Source: Paraburkholderia sp. PGU19
Lineage (GTDB): Bacteria; Pseudomonadota; Gammaproteobacteria; Burkholderiales; Burkholderiaceae
Assembly (NCBI RefSeq): GCF_013426915.1
Contig: NZ_AP023179.1
Coordinates: 1,612,001-1,676,000 of the forward strand
Direction of reading: 5' to 3'
DNA: 64,000 nt
Positions 9,476 to 19,393 of this stretch are shown in pieces. The notes under the pieces are model-generated. The model did not search any database. It was not told the DNA's origin and was given only the letters and a program-made list of their open reading frames with translations. The translations under genes were made by a program, and so were the position numbers. Every line of letters starts with the position of its first letter. Position 1 is the first letter of the stretch.

Positions 9476-9634
9476 ATGAATGAGAGCAAGGAATTGCGCA
9501 AGTCAGAAGAGCTGCGAAGCTTCCTCTTTCTGACTGTCGTCATGGTTCCCGTGTTGACGGTGATGCTCATTGCGGGTTATGGATTTGCAGTATGGTTTTA
9601 CCAGCTGCTTATTGGTGGCCCGCCTCACCACTGA
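9476..9634 (+). CDS. napE: Periplasmic nitrate reductase subunit NapE
   Basis: A 52-aa membrane peptide with a charged N-terminus (MNESKELRKSEELRSF) and one membrane segment (FLFLTVVMVPVLTVMLIAGY), ending YQLLIGGPPHH, matching NapE. AAGGAG is well placed before the ATG at 9476; the open frame extends 14 codons further upstream but without a binding site. It is the first gene of the nap operon. The role of NapE is not well understood; it is an accessory component of Nap systems in many proteobacteria. Confidence 0.9.
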   Translation: MNESKELRKSEELRSFLFLTVVMVPVLTVMLIAGYGFAVWFYQLLIGGPPHH

Positions 9635-9675
9635 TATGAAAGCACGCCGGTTCCCCACGATCCGGAGTCAGACTC

Positions 9676-10002
9676 ATGACGATCGGTTGTCGCAACGAAG
9701 CTTGTGAAACCGACACGCCTGGCGAATTTCATATCGCCGGTGTGGTCGTCTACGCGCAGCCCGCACTGCGCGACAGCGTCGTGCAGAACATTGGCATGCT
9801 GCCGGGAGCGCAGGTGCACGCTGCCTCTCCTGATGCAAAACTGGTAGTCACACTCGAGGGGCCACGTTCGTCCAGCGTTGCCGAGCAACTGGACGCCATT
9901 CAGGCCTTGCCCGGCGTCTATGCCGCTGCCCTTATCTATCAGCATCACGAAGACATCGATTCGCTCAACGAGGAGATCGTCGATGAAGCTGACTCGCCGT
10001 GA
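9676..10002 (+). CDS. napD: NapA maturation chaperone NapD
   Basis: A 108-aa cytosolic chaperone that binds the twin-arginine signal of NapA and aids its maturation and proofreading before export. The family core is present: [31 protein letters not shown], then KLVVTLEG and [16 protein letters not shown]. The C-terminus overlaps the napA start by 20 nt, which suggests translational coupling of chaperone and client. Confidence 0.92.
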   Translation: MTIGCRNEACETDTPGEFHIAGVVVYAQPALRDSVVQNIGMLPGAQVHAASPDAKLVVTLEGPRSSSVAEQLDAIQALPGVYAAALIYQHHEDIDSLNEEIVDEADSP

Positions 10003-12466
10003 GTTCATCAAGCAGACGGCGGTGGCTTCTGCCGCTGCCGCTGCCGGCATCACGTTGCCCGGTGCAGACCTTCTGGCGCAGGACGACAATCTGAAATGGT
10101 CGAAGGCACCGTGTCGTTTTTGTGGCACCGGCTGCGGCGTGCTCGTCGGCGTAAAAGACGACAGGGTCGTGGCAACGCTCGCCGACCCCCAGGCCGAGGT
10201 CAATCGTGGTTTGAACTGCGTCAAGGGCTACTTCCTGTCGAAGATCATGTACGGCGGGGACCGGCTGACCACGCCGTTGCTGCGCATGAAGAATGGCAAA
10301 TACGACAAGGACGGCGAGTTCTCGCCCGTGTCGTGGGATCAGGCCTTCGACGTGATGGCCGACCAGTTCAAGCGCGTGCTGAAGGACAAAGGGCCGACGG
10401 CGATCGGCATGTTCGGCTCGGGCCAATGGACGGTGTGGGAAGGCTACGCCGGCGTCAAACTGATGAAGGCGGGTTTTCGCAGCAACAACATCGACCCCAA
10501 TGCGCGTCACTGCATGGCGTCGGCCGTGACGGGGTTCATGCGTACGTTTGGCATGGACGAACCGATGGGCTGCTACGACGATATCGAACAGACCGATGCG
10601 TTCGTGCTGTGGGGTTCGAACATGGCGGAAATGCACCCGGTGCTCTGGACCCGCGTGACCTCGCGGCGGCTGAGCGCGCCGACAACCAAGGTCGTTGCGC
10701 TGTCGACTTTCGAGCACCGCTGTTTCGATCTCGCGGACGAAACGATCATTTTCACGCCGCAGAGCGATCTGGCCATTCTCAACTACATCGCGAACTACAT
10801 TATCAAGAACAACAAGGTGAATCGCGATTTCGTCGACAAGCACACGGTCTTCAAAGAGGGCAATACCGACATCGGCTACGGCCTGCGCCCGGACAATCCG
10901 CTTCAGAAGGCCGCGAAGAACGCCGCCGATCCGAACGGCTCGAAACCCATGACGTTCGACGATTACGCGAAATTCGTCTCGAAGTACGACGCGGCGTATG
11001 TAACGAAGCTCTCGGGCGTGCCGAAGAACAAGCTCGACCAGCTCGCGCAGCTCTATGCCGACCCGAATGTGAAGGTGGTGTCGTTCTGGACGATGGGCTT
11101 TAACCAGCACACGCGCGGCACGTGGGCCAACAATCTCGTCTACAACCTGCACCTGCTGACGGGCAAGATATCGACACCCGGCAACAGCCCGTTCTCGCTG
11201 ACTGGCCAGCCGTCGGCATGTGGCACGGCGCGCGAAGTCGGCACGTTCTCGCACCGGCTGCCAGCAGACATGGTGGTCACCAACCCGAAGCATCGCGAGG
11301 AAGCCGAGCACATCTGGAAGCTCCCGCCCGGGACGATTCCGGACAAGCCCGGCTACCACGCCGTGCTGCAAAACCGCATGCTGCGCGACGGCAAGCTGAA
11401 TGCATACTGGGTGCAGGTCAACAACAACATGCAGGCGGCCGCGAACATGAATCAGGAAGGACTGCCCGGCTATCGCAATCCGGCCGCTTTCGTGGTCGTG
11501 TCGGATGTATATCCGACGGTGACGGCCGTCGCGGCCGATCTGATCCTGCCATCGGCGATGTGGGTCGAGAAGGAAGGCGCGTACGGAAATGCGGAGCGGC
11601 GCACGCAGTTCTGGCATCAACTGGTGAAGGCGCCGGGCGAGGCGCGCTCGGACTTGTGGCAACTGGTCGAGTTCTCGAAGCGGTTCAAGGTCGAAGAGGT
11701 GTGGCCCGCCGATCTGCTCGCGAAAATGCCGGAATACAAGGGCAAGACGCTGTACGACATCCTGTACCGGAACGGGCAGGTCGACAAGTTCCCTCTCTCG
11801 GAAGTCGATACCACATACCGCAACGACGAGGCGCATGCGTTCGGCTTCTATATCCAGAAGGGCCTCTTCGAGGAATACGCGAGCTTCGGCCGCGGACACG
11901 GTCATGATCTCGCGCCGTTCGACGCCTATCACAAGGCGCGCGGCCTGCGCTGGCCGGTTGTCGACGGCAAGGAGACGCGCTGGCGCTACAAGGAAGGCAC
12001 CGACCCGTATGTGAAGGTGGGCACCGGCTGGCAGTTCTACGGCAATCCGGACGGCCGCGCGGTGATCTGGGGTTTGCCGTACGAGCCGCCCGCCGAGTCG
12101 CCGGACAAGGAGTATCCGTACTGGCTCGTGACGGGCCGGGTGCTCGAGCACTGGCATTCGGGCTCGATGACGAGGCGCGTCCCGGAGCTGTATCGCGCGT
12201 TTCCGAACGCGGTGTGCTTCATGCACCCGGACGATGCGAAGGCGATGGGTTTGCGGCGCGGGGTCGAGGTCAAGGTGATGTCGCGGCGCGGCTATATCCT
12301 GACGCGGGTTGAGACGCGCGGGCGGGACAAGCCGCCGCGCGGACTTGTGTTCGTGCCGTGGTTCGATTCCAGCCAGCTGATCAACAAGGTCACGCTGGAC
12401 GCCACCGACCCGATCTCCCTGCAGACCGATTTCAAGAAGTGCGCGGTCAGGATCGTCAAGGTTTAG
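9983..12466 (+). CDS. napA: Periplasmic nitrate reductase catalytic subunit NapA
   Basis: An 827-aa molybdoenzyme that reduces nitrate to nitrite in the periplasm. The start at 9983 opens a Tat signal (TRREFIKQ, then an Ala-rich stretch ending LLAQ). Cys44, Cys47, Cys51 and Cys79 form the [4Fe-4S] site (CRFCGTGC...NCVKG), and Cys177 in NARHCMASA is the expected Mo ligand. The bis-MGD family tail is complete ([19 protein letters not shown]... to [11 protein letters not shown]). Length is normal for NapA. The ATG lies inside the end of napD. A longer frame beginning at 9878 would give an unnatural N-terminus and is rejected. Confidence 0.97.
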   Translation: MKLTRREFIKQTAVASAAAAAGITLPGADLLAQDDNLKWSKAPCRFCGTGCGVLVGVKDDRVVATLADPQAEVNRGLNCVKGYFLSKIMYGGDRLTTPLLRMKNGKYDKDGEFSPVSWDQAFDVMADQFKRVLKDKGPTAIGMFGSGQWTVWEGYAGVKLMKAGFRSNNIDPNARHCMASAVTGFMRTFGMDEPMGCYDDIEQTDAFVLWGSNMAEMHPVLWTRVTSRRLSAPTTKVVALSTFEHRCFDLADETIIFTPQSDLAILNYIANYIIKNNKVNRDFVDKHTVFKEGNTDIGYGLRPDNPLQKAAKNAADPNGSKPMTFDDYAKFVSKYDAAYVTKLSGVPKNKLDQLAQLYADPNVKVVSFWTMGFNQHTRGTWANNLVYNLHLLTGKISTPGNSPFSLTGQPSACGTAREVGTFSHRLPADMVVTNPKHREEAEHIWKLPPGTIPDKPGYHAVLQNRMLRDGKLNAYWVQVNNNMQAAANMNQEGLPGYRNPAAFVVVSDVYPTVTAVAADLILPSAMWVEKEGAYGNAERRTQFWHQLVKAPGEARSDLWQLVEFSKRFKVEEVWPADLLAKMPEYKGKTLYDILYRNGQVDKFPLSEVDTTYRNDEAHAFGFYIQKGLFEEYASFGRGHGHDLAPFDAYHKARGLRWPVVDGKETRWRYKEGTDPYVKVGTGWQFYGNPDGRAVIWGLPYEPPAESPDKEYPYWLVTGRVLEHWHSGSMTRRVPELYRAFPNAVCFMHPDDAKAMGLRRGVEVKVMSRRGYILTRVETRGRDKPPRGLVFVPWFDSSQLINKVTLDATDPISLQTDFKKCAVRIVKV

Positions 12467-12476
12467 GGAGCCTGCC

Positions 12477-12953
12477 ATGCGAACGTGGATAGCTCTGGTC
12501 ATTGCTTCAGTCCTGGCGATTGTGGCAGTCGCGCAGCCGACTGTCCCGAAAGGACCGTTCTACGACACGTTGCGTGGTCCGACAGCGCTCGATGAAGAGC
12601 CGACACCGCCACTGATTGCGCCGACCGAAAACCAGGATGTGATTCGTGGGCGGGCGTACGCGCAGCAACCGCCGACCATCCCTCACAAGATCGACGGTTA
12701 CCAGCTCGATCGGAACGCGAACCGGTGTCTTTCGTGCCATGCGAGCAGCCGCGCGGCGGAGAGCGGTGCCGTGCCCGTGGCGATCTCACACTATACGAAC
12801 CGGGAGGGTGAGACGCTCGGACACCTCGCGCCACGCCGCTATTTCTGCACCCAGTGCCATGTTCCTCAGGCCGATGCGAAGCCGCTCGTGGCCAATACGT
12901 TCAGCGAAATCCAGGACGTCAGGCTGCCGTCTGCGGCGACGAAAAAAAAGTAG
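12477..12953 (+). CDS. napB: Dihaem cytochrome c subunit NapB
   Basis: A 158-aa periplasmic electron-transfer partner of NapA. It has an N-terminal signal (MRTWIALVIASVLAIVAVAQ) and two haem-binding motifs, CLSCH and CTQCH. The family block IPHKIDGYQLDRNANRCLSCH and the distal histidines in VAISHY and GHLAPRRYF are present. It starts 10 nt after napA and precedes napC by 9 nt. Confidence 0.95.
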   Translation: MRTWIALVIASVLAIVAVAQPTVPKGPFYDTLRGPTALDEEPTPPLIAPTENQDVIRGRAYAQQPPTIPHKIDGYQLDRNANRCLSCHASSRAAESGAVPVAISHYTNREGETLGHLAPRRYFCTQCHVPQADAKPLVANTFSEIQDVRLPSAATKKK

Positions 12954-12962
12954 AGGCCTGAC

Positions 12963-13580
12963 ATGCGCGACCTGCTGCGACGCTACTGGACGACCATTAC
13001 CCGGCCTAGTGCGTATTTCAGTCTGGGATTTCTGACTCTCGGCGGATTCATCGCGGGGGTGGTGTTCTGGGGCGCGTTCAACACCGCAATGGAATTGACG
13101 AATACTGAGGCGTTCTGCACTGGCTGTCATGAAATGCGTGACAATACCTATGCCGAGCTGAAAACCACGATTCACTACAGCAATCGCAGCGGCTTTCACG
13201 CCAAGTGTTCGGATTGTCATGTACCGCATGAGTGGACATACAAGATTGCGCGCAAAATGCAGGCGTCGAAAGAGGTCTGGGCGAAGGTCTTCGGAGACAT
13301 CAATACCCGCGACAAATTCCAGGCGAAGCGGCTGGAACTGGCCGAACATGAATGGGCGCGCTTCAAGGCGAACAACTCGCTGGAATGCAGAAACTGCCAC
13401 TCGTTCGAGTACATGGACTTCACGCGTCAGAGCCCGCGCGCGCAGGAGGCGCATCAGCGTTTTCTCGAGCCGGGTGCGAAGACCTGCATCGATTGCCACA
13501 AGGGGATTGCTCACCAGTTGCCGGACATGACCCAGGCAGAAGTGGACGCGCAAAAAAAGCAGCAGGCCAAGAAGCCGTGA
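12963..13580 (+). CDS. napC: Membrane tetrahaem quinol dehydrogenase NapC
   Basis: A 205-aa NapC/NirT protein that takes electrons from membrane quinol and passes them to NapB. One N-terminal membrane anchor ([21 protein letters not shown]) is followed by four CXXCH sites: CTGCH, CSDCH, CRNCH and CIDCH. All c-type haems here require the Ccm system encoded directly downstream. No napF, napG or napH is present, so electrons probably enter only through NapC. Confidence 0.95.
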   Translation: MRDLLRRYWTTITRPSAYFSLGFLTLGGFIAGVVFWGAFNTAMELTNTEAFCTGCHEMRDNTYAELKTTIHYSNRSGFHAKCSDCHVPHEWTYKIARKMQASKEVWAKVFGDINTRDKFQAKRLELAEHEWARFKANNSLECRNCHSFEYMDFTRQSPRAQEAHQRFLEPGAKTCIDCHKGIAHQLPDMTQAEVDAQKKQQAKKP

Positions 13581-13638
13581 GAGCAGCCCGTCCGAGGACG
13601 CGCCTTTGCCTAACTCCAGCGCCAGACAAGAGTCCGAC

Positions 13639-14412
13639 ATGTTTTCTGTTGAGCAGCTTGCCGTGGAACGCGGCGGCCGGATGATCGTTCGCGGCATTGA
13701 CCTGCATCTCGCAGCCGGCTACGCACTGCAGATTCACGGTGCGAATGGCAGCGGCAAGTCGACGCTGCTGTGCGCGCTCGCCGGTCTGTTGCTGCCCGTG
13801 AAGGGCAAGGTGTGCTGGCATGGCGCCGACGTGCGCTCGCAACCGCAGCGGTTCCGGCGCGATCTGTCGTATATGGGGCATACGAACGGCGTCAGCGACG
13901 ATCTCACCGTGCTTGAAAACATCCGCTTCGCGCGGTTGCTTGGCGCAGGCCGCTCGACGGACAACAGCACTTACCGATCACATCTGAATGAAGGCGAGGT
14001 CCTCAAGGGCGCGGGCTTGCTAGAGTTGCTGCATACGCGGCTCAACCGCCTTTCGCAAGGACAACGTCGCCGTGTTGCGCTCGCACGCGTGATGCTGAGC
14101 GCCAAACCGTTATGGCTGCTCGACGAGCCGGCCGAAGCACTCGACGCTGCGGCGCAAGGCTGGCTGGGCGTGTGCATCGACGCTCACATGCGTGCAGGCG
14201 GCATTGTCGTGTCGACGACACACCGGCCATTGGCAACAGCCAGTGCGCATACGCGCCATCTGCGTCTGGAAGGGGAGGCCGATGACTGGCGTGACGCTGG
14301 GTGTCATACGCCGCGAACTCATTCTGACCTGGCGCAGACGGACGATGACGCTCGGCACGCTGGCGTTCTTCATTCTCGCATCGAGCCTGTTCCCACTGGC
14401 GATTGGTCCTGA
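13639..14412 (+). CDS. ccmA: Haem exporter ATP-binding protein CcmA, 3'-extended
   Basis: ABC ATPase of the CcmAB(C) haem-handling complex. Walker A is GANGSGKST, the signature is LSQGQRRRVALARV, Walker B is LWLLDEP, and the H-loop is STTHRPL. Usual CcmA ends near LRLEGEA; here the frame runs on for about 45 residues and overlaps ccmB by 131 nt, giving 257 aa. The extra tail has no family resemblance. The ATG at 13639 begins a normal CcmA N-terminus (MFSVEQLAVERGG). A lost original stop, by point mutation or frameshift, seems the simplest explanation. Confidence 0.88.
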   Translation: MFSVEQLAVERGGRMIVRGIDLHLAAGYALQIHGANGSGKSTLLCALAGLLLPVKGKVCWHGADVRSQPQRFRRDLSYMGHTNGVSDDLTVLENIRFARLLGAGRSTDNSTYRSHLNEGEVLKGAGLLELLHTRLNRLSQGQRRRVALARVMLSAKPLWLLDEPAEALDAAAQGWLGVCIDAHMRAGGIVVSTTHRPLATASAHTRHLRLEGEADDWRDAGCHTPRTHSDLAQTDDDARHAGVLHSRIEPVPTGDWS

Positions 14413-14950
14413 CTCGAAGCTCCTGCAGGCGATTGCGCCGGGCGTGATGTGGGTGACGGCCCTGTTCGCTGCATTGCTGTCGGCCGGTCAGCTGTTCGGA
14501 CACGATTTCGCGTGCGGCGCACTCGAACAGATGCTGCTGTCGCCACAGCCGCTGACCGTCATCGTGTTGGGCAAGATCGTCGCGCATTGGCTGACCAACG
14601 GTCTTGCACTTGCTCTACTCGCGCCGCTGGTCGCGCTTCAGTACGACCTTCGCTTCTCCGACATGCTGCCGCTGATGGGCTCGCTGCTGCTCGGTACGCC
14701 GCTCCTGAGCCTGATCGGCTCGATGGGCGCGGCACTCACACTGGGCGTGCGCGGGGGCAGTGTCGTCCTCGCGCTTCTCATTCTGCCGCTCTATGTTCCC
14801 GTACTGATCTTCGGCGTTGGCGCGGCCGATCCCGCGGTCACGACCGAATGGTCCAGGGCGAACTTTTCACTGCTCGGTGCGACCTTGTGCGTCGCCGTGT
14901 GGCTGTGTCCGTGGGCGAGCGCCGCTGCACTGCGCATTGCAATGGAGTGA
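14282..14950 (+). CDS. ccmB: Haem exporter membrane protein CcmB
   Basis: A 222-aa integral membrane protein with six predicted helices, partner of CcmA and CcmC in attaching haem to CcmE. The start at 14282 has GGAAGGGGAGG just before it and gives the typical N-terminus VIRRELILTWRRR; a longer frame to 14192 lies inside ccmA and is not used. The family block LLSPQPLTVIVLGKIVAHW is present. It overlaps the extended ccmA tail and is followed by ccmC after 5 nt. Confidence 0.92.
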   Translation: MTGVTLGVIRRELILTWRRRTMTLGTLAFFILASSLFPLAIGPDSKLLQAIAPGVMWVTALFAALLSAGQLFGHDFACGALEQMLLSPQPLTVIVLGKIVAHWLTNGLALALLAPLVALQYDLRFSDMLPLMGSLLLGTPLLSLIGSMGAALTLGVRGGSVVLALLILPLYVPVLIFGVGAADPAVTTEWSRANFSLLGATLCVAVWLCPWASAAALRIAME

Positions 14951-14955
14951 CACAC

Positions 14956-15699
14956 ATGGCACGTCTGAACTGGTTTCGATATGCGTCGCCGCGGACCTTC
15001 GACCGGTTAGCCGCGCGTCTTGCGCCATGCTTCGGCGTGGTCACCGTCGTGCTCATGCTGGGGGGGCTCGCCATCGGACTCGTCATCGCACCAACCGATG
15101 CGCTGCAAGGCGACGTGTACCGGATCATGTTCGTGCATGTGCCTGCCGCATGGATGTCGATGTTCATCTATCTGGTGATGGCCGCCTACTGCGCGCTCGA
15201 TCTTATGCTGAATGCCCGTTTGTCGTCGATGATGGCGCAGGCGCTCGCGCCGACGGGCGCGCTGTTCACGTTCATCGCACTCGTGTCGGGCGCGCTGTGG
15301 GGCAAGCCGACGTGGGGCGCGTGGTGGGTCTGGGATGCGCGGTTGACGTCGGAACTGATCCTGCTCTTCCTCTATATCGGCTTTCTGTCGCTGCACGCGG
15401 CCATTGATGGCGTGCGCCGCGCCGACCGCGCGTGTGCCGTGCTCGCACTAATCGGCGTGGTCAACATTCCCGTCATCTATTTCTCGGTGCAATGGTGGTA
15501 CACGTTGCATCAGGGGCCGTCGCTGAGCTTTGGAAGCGGCGTATCGATGACAGCCTCGATGGTGTGGGGCATCGTCGTGATGTCGCTTGGGTTCTGGGCC
15601 TACACGATTGCAGTCTCGCTCACGCGCGTACGCGTGATCATGCGTTCGCGGCAACAGACGGCCGCGTGGGAGAGTCATATCGGGGAGCGTCCGGCATGA
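14956..15699 (+). CDS. ccmC: Haem exporter membrane protein CcmC
   Basis: A 247-aa inner-membrane protein with six helices. The haem-handling tryptophan-rich motif reads WGKPTWGAWWVWDARLTSEL, flanked by periplasmic histidines (FVHVPAAWMSMF and YTLHQGPSL). It loads haem onto CcmE. The gene overlaps ccmD by 4 nt (ATGA). Confidence 0.95.
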   Translation: MARLNWFRYASPRTFDRLAARLAPCFGVVTVVLMLGGLAIGLVIAPTDALQGDVYRIMFVHVPAAWMSMFIYLVMAAYCALDLMLNARLSSMMAQALAPTGALFTFIALVSGALWGKPTWGAWWVWDARLTSELILLFLYIGFLSLHAAIDGVRRADRACAVLALIGVVNIPVIYFSVQWWYTLHQGPSLSFGSGVSMTASMVWGIVVMSLGFWAYTIAVSLTRVRVIMRSRQQTAAWESHIGERPA

Positions 15700-15845
15700 A
15701 CACCATCGAACATGTCGTGTCGATGCTGACCCATACTCCGCTGCTCGCGACGGCGCTGCTGGTGATGTTCGCGCTGCTGGGACTCGAAACGTTCATGGTG
15801 CGAAGCGGTCGTCGTGCTGCGCCCGACAATGAAGGGGACGAGTAG
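15696..15845 (+). CDS. ccmD: Haem exporter accessory protein CcmD
   Basis: A 49-aa single-span membrane peptide (MNTIEHVV..., helix around LLATALLVMFALLGLETFMV) with a charged cytoplasmic tail, matching CcmD in size, topology and place between ccmC and ccmE. It helps release haem-bound CcmE from CcmABC. The start overlaps the ccmC stop by 4 nt. Confidence 0.85.
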   Translation: MNTIEHVVSMLTHTPLLATALLVMFALLGLETFMVRSGRRAAPDNEGDE

Positions 15846-16322
15846 ATGAAAGTCCGTCATCGACGCCTCGTGCTGATCGCGGGCGGACTCGGCAGCGCCG
15901 GCCTCGCGTGCGCGCTCGTGCTGAATGCGTTTCGGGCGAACGTGATGTTCTACGTCAGCCCGAAGCAGATCGTCGCGCATGAGATACCGGTTGCGCACCG
16001 GTTCAGGCTCGGCGGTCTAGTCGAACGCAACTCGCTTCGACGCGACGCAGACGGTTTGACCGTCCATTTTGTCGTGACGGATACGGCGGCGGAAATTCCG
16101 GTGATCTATCGCGGCGCGCTGCCCGACCTGTTTCGCGAGGGAAGTGGCGTGGTCGCGCAGGGTGTGCTCGGCGACGACGGCCAGTTTCATGCAGACGAAG
16201 TGCTTGCGAAACACGACGAGAAATACACGCCGCCCGCCGTCAGCGATGCACTGCGCCACGCACAGGGGGCATCTACCGTCAGGGTCGCGACGGGCGCGGC
16301 CGATCGAGGAGCACAGCGGTGA
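15846..16322 (+). CDS. ccmE: Periplasmic haem chaperone CcmE
   Basis: A 158-aa membrane-anchored haem chaperone. An N-terminal anchor (LVLIAGGLGSAGLACALVLNAF) precedes the OB-fold with RLGGLVERNSL, FVVTD and VIYRGALPDLFREG. The covalent haem-binding histidine lies in AKHDEKYTPP. It starts immediately after the ccmD stop and overlaps ccmF by 4 nt (GTGA). Confidence 0.95.
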   Translation: MKVRHRRLVLIAGGLGSAGLACALVLNAFRANVMFYVSPKQIVAHEIPVAHRFRLGGLVERNSLRRDADGLTVHFVVTDTAAEIPVIYRGALPDLFREGSGVVAQGVLGDDGQFHADEVLAKHDEKYTPPAVSDALRHAQGASTVRVATGAADRGAQR

Positions 16323-18370
16323 TCGCCGAACTGGGTCATCTTGCGCTGATCCTTGCGCTGCTGCTCGCGCTGACGACAGGCATCGTGCCGATACTCGGCG
16401 CGCAGTTCGCCATCGATGGATGGATGCGCGTCGCGAAGCCTGCGGCGCGCGCGCAGTTTGCGTTCGTGGCGATGGCGTTCGCGAGCCTCGCATGGTCGTT
16501 TCTGAACAGTGATTTCACGCTGGTCTATGTGGCGGAAAATTCGCACTCAGCTCTGCCCGCGATCTACCGCTTCACGGCCGTCTGGGGCGGCCATGAAGGA
16601 TCGCTCCTGCTCTGGGTTCTGCTGCTGACGCTGTGGATGGTCGCCGTGACGTGCTACAGCCGGCAATTGCCCGTCGCGCTTGTCGCGCGCGTGCTCGGTG
16701 TGATGAGCCTGATCGACGTGGGCTTTCTGTCGTTCCTGCTGTTCACGTCGAACCCCTTCACCCGCCTCCTGCCTCCTGCGATGGAAGGCCGGGACCTGAA
16801 TCCGCTGCTGCAGGACCCCGGCATGGTCATGCATCCGCCGATCCTGTACATGGGGTACGTCGGCTTCTCGGTCGCCTTCGCGTTTGCGATCTCGGCGCTG
16901 CTCTCGGGCCGGCTCGACACGACGTGGGCCCGCTGGTCGCGTCCGTGGACGATCGCCGCGTGGATGTTCCTGACGCTCGGCATCATGCTTGGCAGCGGCT
17001 GGTCCTACTATGTGCTCGGCTGGGGCGGATGGTGGTTCTGGGACCCGGTCGAGAACGCGTCGTTCATGCCATGGCTCGCAGGCACCGCGCTGATCCATTC
17101 GCTGATTGTGACCGAGAAGCGCGGAAGCTTTCGCAGCTGGACGGCACTGCTCGCGATCTGCGCCTTCTCGCTGAGCCTGCTGGGTACCTTCCTCGTGCGC
17201 TCGGGCGTGGTGACGTCCGTGCATGCGTTCGCGTCCGATCCGGCGCGGGGCATATTCATCCTCGCATTCCTGGCTCTGGTCGCGGGTGGTGCACTGATGC
17301 TGTTCGCGTGGCGCGCGCCGCAGATCGGCAAGGGTGCCGGGTTCGAACTGGTTTCCCGAGAGGCCTTGCTGCTGTCGAACAACCTGCTGTTCATGGTGGC
17401 GGCTGCGTCCGTGCTGTTGGGCACGCTCTATCCGATGGTGCTCGATGCAATGGGCCTCGATAAGGTTTCAGTTGGACCACCGTATTTCGACAGCGTGTTC
17501 GTGCCGCTGATGACGCCGGTCGTCTTCCTGATGGGCGTTGGACCCATGGCGCGCTGGAAAGCGGCGCGCGTGCCCGAACTGGCTGTGCGCCTGCGATGGG
17601 CGGCGCTCGTCAGTGTAGTCACGGCGCTTGTGCTGCCAATGCTGCTAGGAAGCTGGCGGCCGCTCGTGAGCCTCGGACTACTGCTCGCCACGTGGAGTTT
17701 CACGACGGTTGTGGCAAGTATGCGCGAGCGGCTTCGCGCCGGGCAACGTTCCGTGCCCGGCCGCCTGCGGCATGTCCCTCGCGCGACATATGGGATGTGG
17801 TGCGCTCATGCCGGAATTGGCGTGTTCATTGTCGGCGTAACGCTGGTCAAGGGCTACCAGACCGAGCAGGACGTGCTGATGCGCTACGGTGAAAGCGTCG
17901 GTATTGGTGGCTATAGTTTCCGGCTCGACGGCGTGCGCGATATCGCTGGCCCGAACTATCAGGCCAAGCGCGCCACGATCAGCGTCGACCGCGATGGCCG
18001 GCCGGTGGCGACGCTGTACCCGGAGAAACGCCTCTTCCTCGCGCAGAACATGCCGATGACGGAAGCGGCCATCGATCACGGCGTGCTGCGCGATCTTTAC
18101 GTCGCCATCGATCAACCGGTCGGCGGCAACGCGTGGACGATGCGTATCCAGATCAAGCCCTTTGTCCGCTGGATCTGGGCCGGCTGCCTGCTGATGGCGT
18201 TCGGTGGCCTGCTAGCGGGCACGGACCGTCGTTACCGACTGGTAACTGGCGGGCGCACCCGTGAAGGCGATCAAGGAGCGGGCAATGCACAACCCGCGCC
18301 TCTGTCCGCCGCCGTCGCGGTGGACACCGCCCGTAGTGCGAATGGTCCCGTCAGCGAGACCGAGCGATGA
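16319..18370 (+). CDS. ccmF: Cytochrome c haem lyase subunit CcmF
   Basis: A 683-aa multispanning membrane protein of the haem lyase that attaches haem to apocytochrome CXXCH motifs. The WWD domain is visible as WGGWWFWDPVENASFMPWL, with the upstream block WGGHEGSLLLWVLLL and the periplasmic loop ending PEKRLFLAQNMPMTEAAID. It starts with GTG overlapping the ccmE stop. Length is normal for the family. Confidence 0.95.
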   Translation: MIAELGHLALILALLLALTTGIVPILGAQFAIDGWMRVAKPAARAQFAFVAMAFASLAWSFLNSDFTLVYVAENSHSALPAIYRFTAVWGGHEGSLLLWVLLLTLWMVAVTCYSRQLPVALVARVLGVMSLIDVGFLSFLLFTSNPFTRLLPPAMEGRDLNPLLQDPGMVMHPPILYMGYVGFSVAFAFAISALLSGRLDTTWARWSRPWTIAAWMFLTLGIMLGSGWSYYVLGWGGWWFWDPVENASFMPWLAGTALIHSLIVTEKRGSFRSWTALLAICAFSLSLLGTFLVRSGVVTSVHAFASDPARGIFILAFLALVAGGALMLFAWRAPQIGKGAGFELVSREALLLSNNLLFMVAAASVLLGTLYPMVLDAMGLDKVSVGPPYFDSVFVPLMTPVVFLMGVGPMARWKAARVPELAVRLRWAALVSVVTALVLPMLLGSWRPLVSLGLLLATWSFTTVVASMRERLRAGQRSVPGRLRHVPRATYGMWCAHAGIGVFIVGVTLVKGYQTEQDVLMRYGESVGIGGYSFRLDGVRDIAGPNYQAKRATISVDRDGRPVATLYPEKRLFLAQNMPMTEAAIDHGVLRDLYVAIDQPVGGNAWTMRIQIKPFVRWIWAGCLLMAFGGLLAGTDRRYRLVTGGRTREGDQGAGNAQPAPLSAAVAVDTARSANGPVSETER

Positions 18371-18906
18371 AGCGCTTTCTCGTTCCGCTGGCGGTTCTAG
18401 CAGGCCTGCTGGCCGTCCTGGCTGCCGGCCTGCGGCACGACCCGCGCACGCTGCCTTCGGCATTGGTCGGCAAACCCGCCCCGGATTTCACGCTTCCGCG
18501 CCTTGATACCTCGGGCGAGACCATATCCTCGCGCGCGATGCGCGGCCAGGTCTGGATTCTGAATGTATGGGCGTCATGGTGCGAACCGTGCCGTGACGAA
18601 CAGCCGGTGCTGGCCGATTTTGCGTCCCGTCGCATTGCGCCCGTTCTAGGGTTGAATTACAAGGATGACCGGCAGAACGCCATCCGGTGGCTCCAGTTAG
18701 CAGGCAATCCCTATACAGCGTCGATTGTGGACCGCACGGGAGACACAGCTATCGACTACGGCGTCTATGGCGTGCCGGAAACATTTGTGATCGACCGGGC
18801 GGGCATCGTGCGATATCGGCTTGCAGGTCCACTCACGCACGCATCGCTCGATAGTGTGATCGTGCCGCTCGTCGGGAAGCTGCAACGCGAGGCGGCCCAT
18901 GACTAG
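18367..18906 (+). CDS. ccmG: Thiol:disulfide oxidoreductase CcmG (DsbE)
   Basis: A 179-aa membrane-tethered periplasmic thioredoxin that reduces apocytochrome c cysteines. It has an N-terminal signal anchor, the TlpA/DsbE lead LVGKPAPDFTLPRL, the active site WASWCEPCRDEQP, and the conserved cis-Pro segment YGVYGVPETFVIDRAG. The start overlaps the ccmF stop by 4 nt. Confidence 0.95.
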   Translation: MKRFLVPLAVLAGLLAVLAAGLRHDPRTLPSALVGKPAPDFTLPRLDTSGETISSRAMRGQVWILNVWASWCEPCRDEQPVLADFASRRIAPVLGLNYKDDRQNAIRWLQLAGNPYTASIVDRTGDTAIDYGVYGVPETFVIDRAGIVRYRLAGPLTHASLDSVIVPLVGKLQREAAHD

Positions 18907-19393
18907 TCGCGCACATCGTTTGGTGAATCGCTTTGTGGCCGCGTTGCTGCTGGCTTTGTCGATGGCACTGGCCGCGTCGAGCGCAGCCGGACAGGCCGCA
19001 TACCAACCGCGGGCTGAAGCGCGCGTACGGCATCTGGCCGAAATGTTCAGGTGTCTCGTCTGCCAGAACCAGAGCCTCGCGGATTCGAATGCCGAACTGG
19101 CCGCGGATCTGCGCAACCAGATTCGTGAGCAGATCCGCATAGGAGCCAGTGACGAACAGATTCAGGCCTACATGGTGCGCCGTTATGGCGACTTCGTGCT
19201 CTACCGGCCGCCCATCAAACCTGTCACGTGGGCACTCTGGTTCGGACCGTTCATAACGCTTGCGGCAGGCGCCGTCGTGCTGGTTCTCAGCATCCGACAC
19301 GCACGAAACGTACGTCCCAGGATGCTCAGTCAGGATGAACGTCGGCATGCAGATGCGCTGCTTGACGGTCACAATGAGGGCGCACGGCGATGA
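18899..19393 (+). CDS. ccmH: Cytochrome c biogenesis protein CcmH (CcmH/CycL)
   Basis: A 164-aa membrane thiol oxidoreductase with signal peptide, the catalytic motif RCLVCQNQSLADSNAELA, then IREQIRIGASDEQIQAYMVRRYGDFVLYRPP and a C-terminal membrane span. It hands reduced apocytochrome to the lyase with CcmF and CcmI. It overlaps ccmG by 8 nt and ccmI by 4 nt. Confidence 0.95.
   Translation: MTSRAHRLVNRFVAALLLALSMALAASSAAGQAAYQPRAEARVRHLAEMFRCLVCQNQSLADSNAELAADLRNQIREQIRIGASDEQIQAYMVRRYGDFVLYRPPIKPVTWALWFGPFITLAAGAVVLVLSIRHARNVRPRMLSQDERRHADALLDGHNEGARR

Noticed and set aside
9965..12502. 845-aa open frame antisense to napA
   Set aside because: Arg/Val/His-rich composition typical of the complement of high-GC coding DNA; napA on the other strand has complete family motifs.
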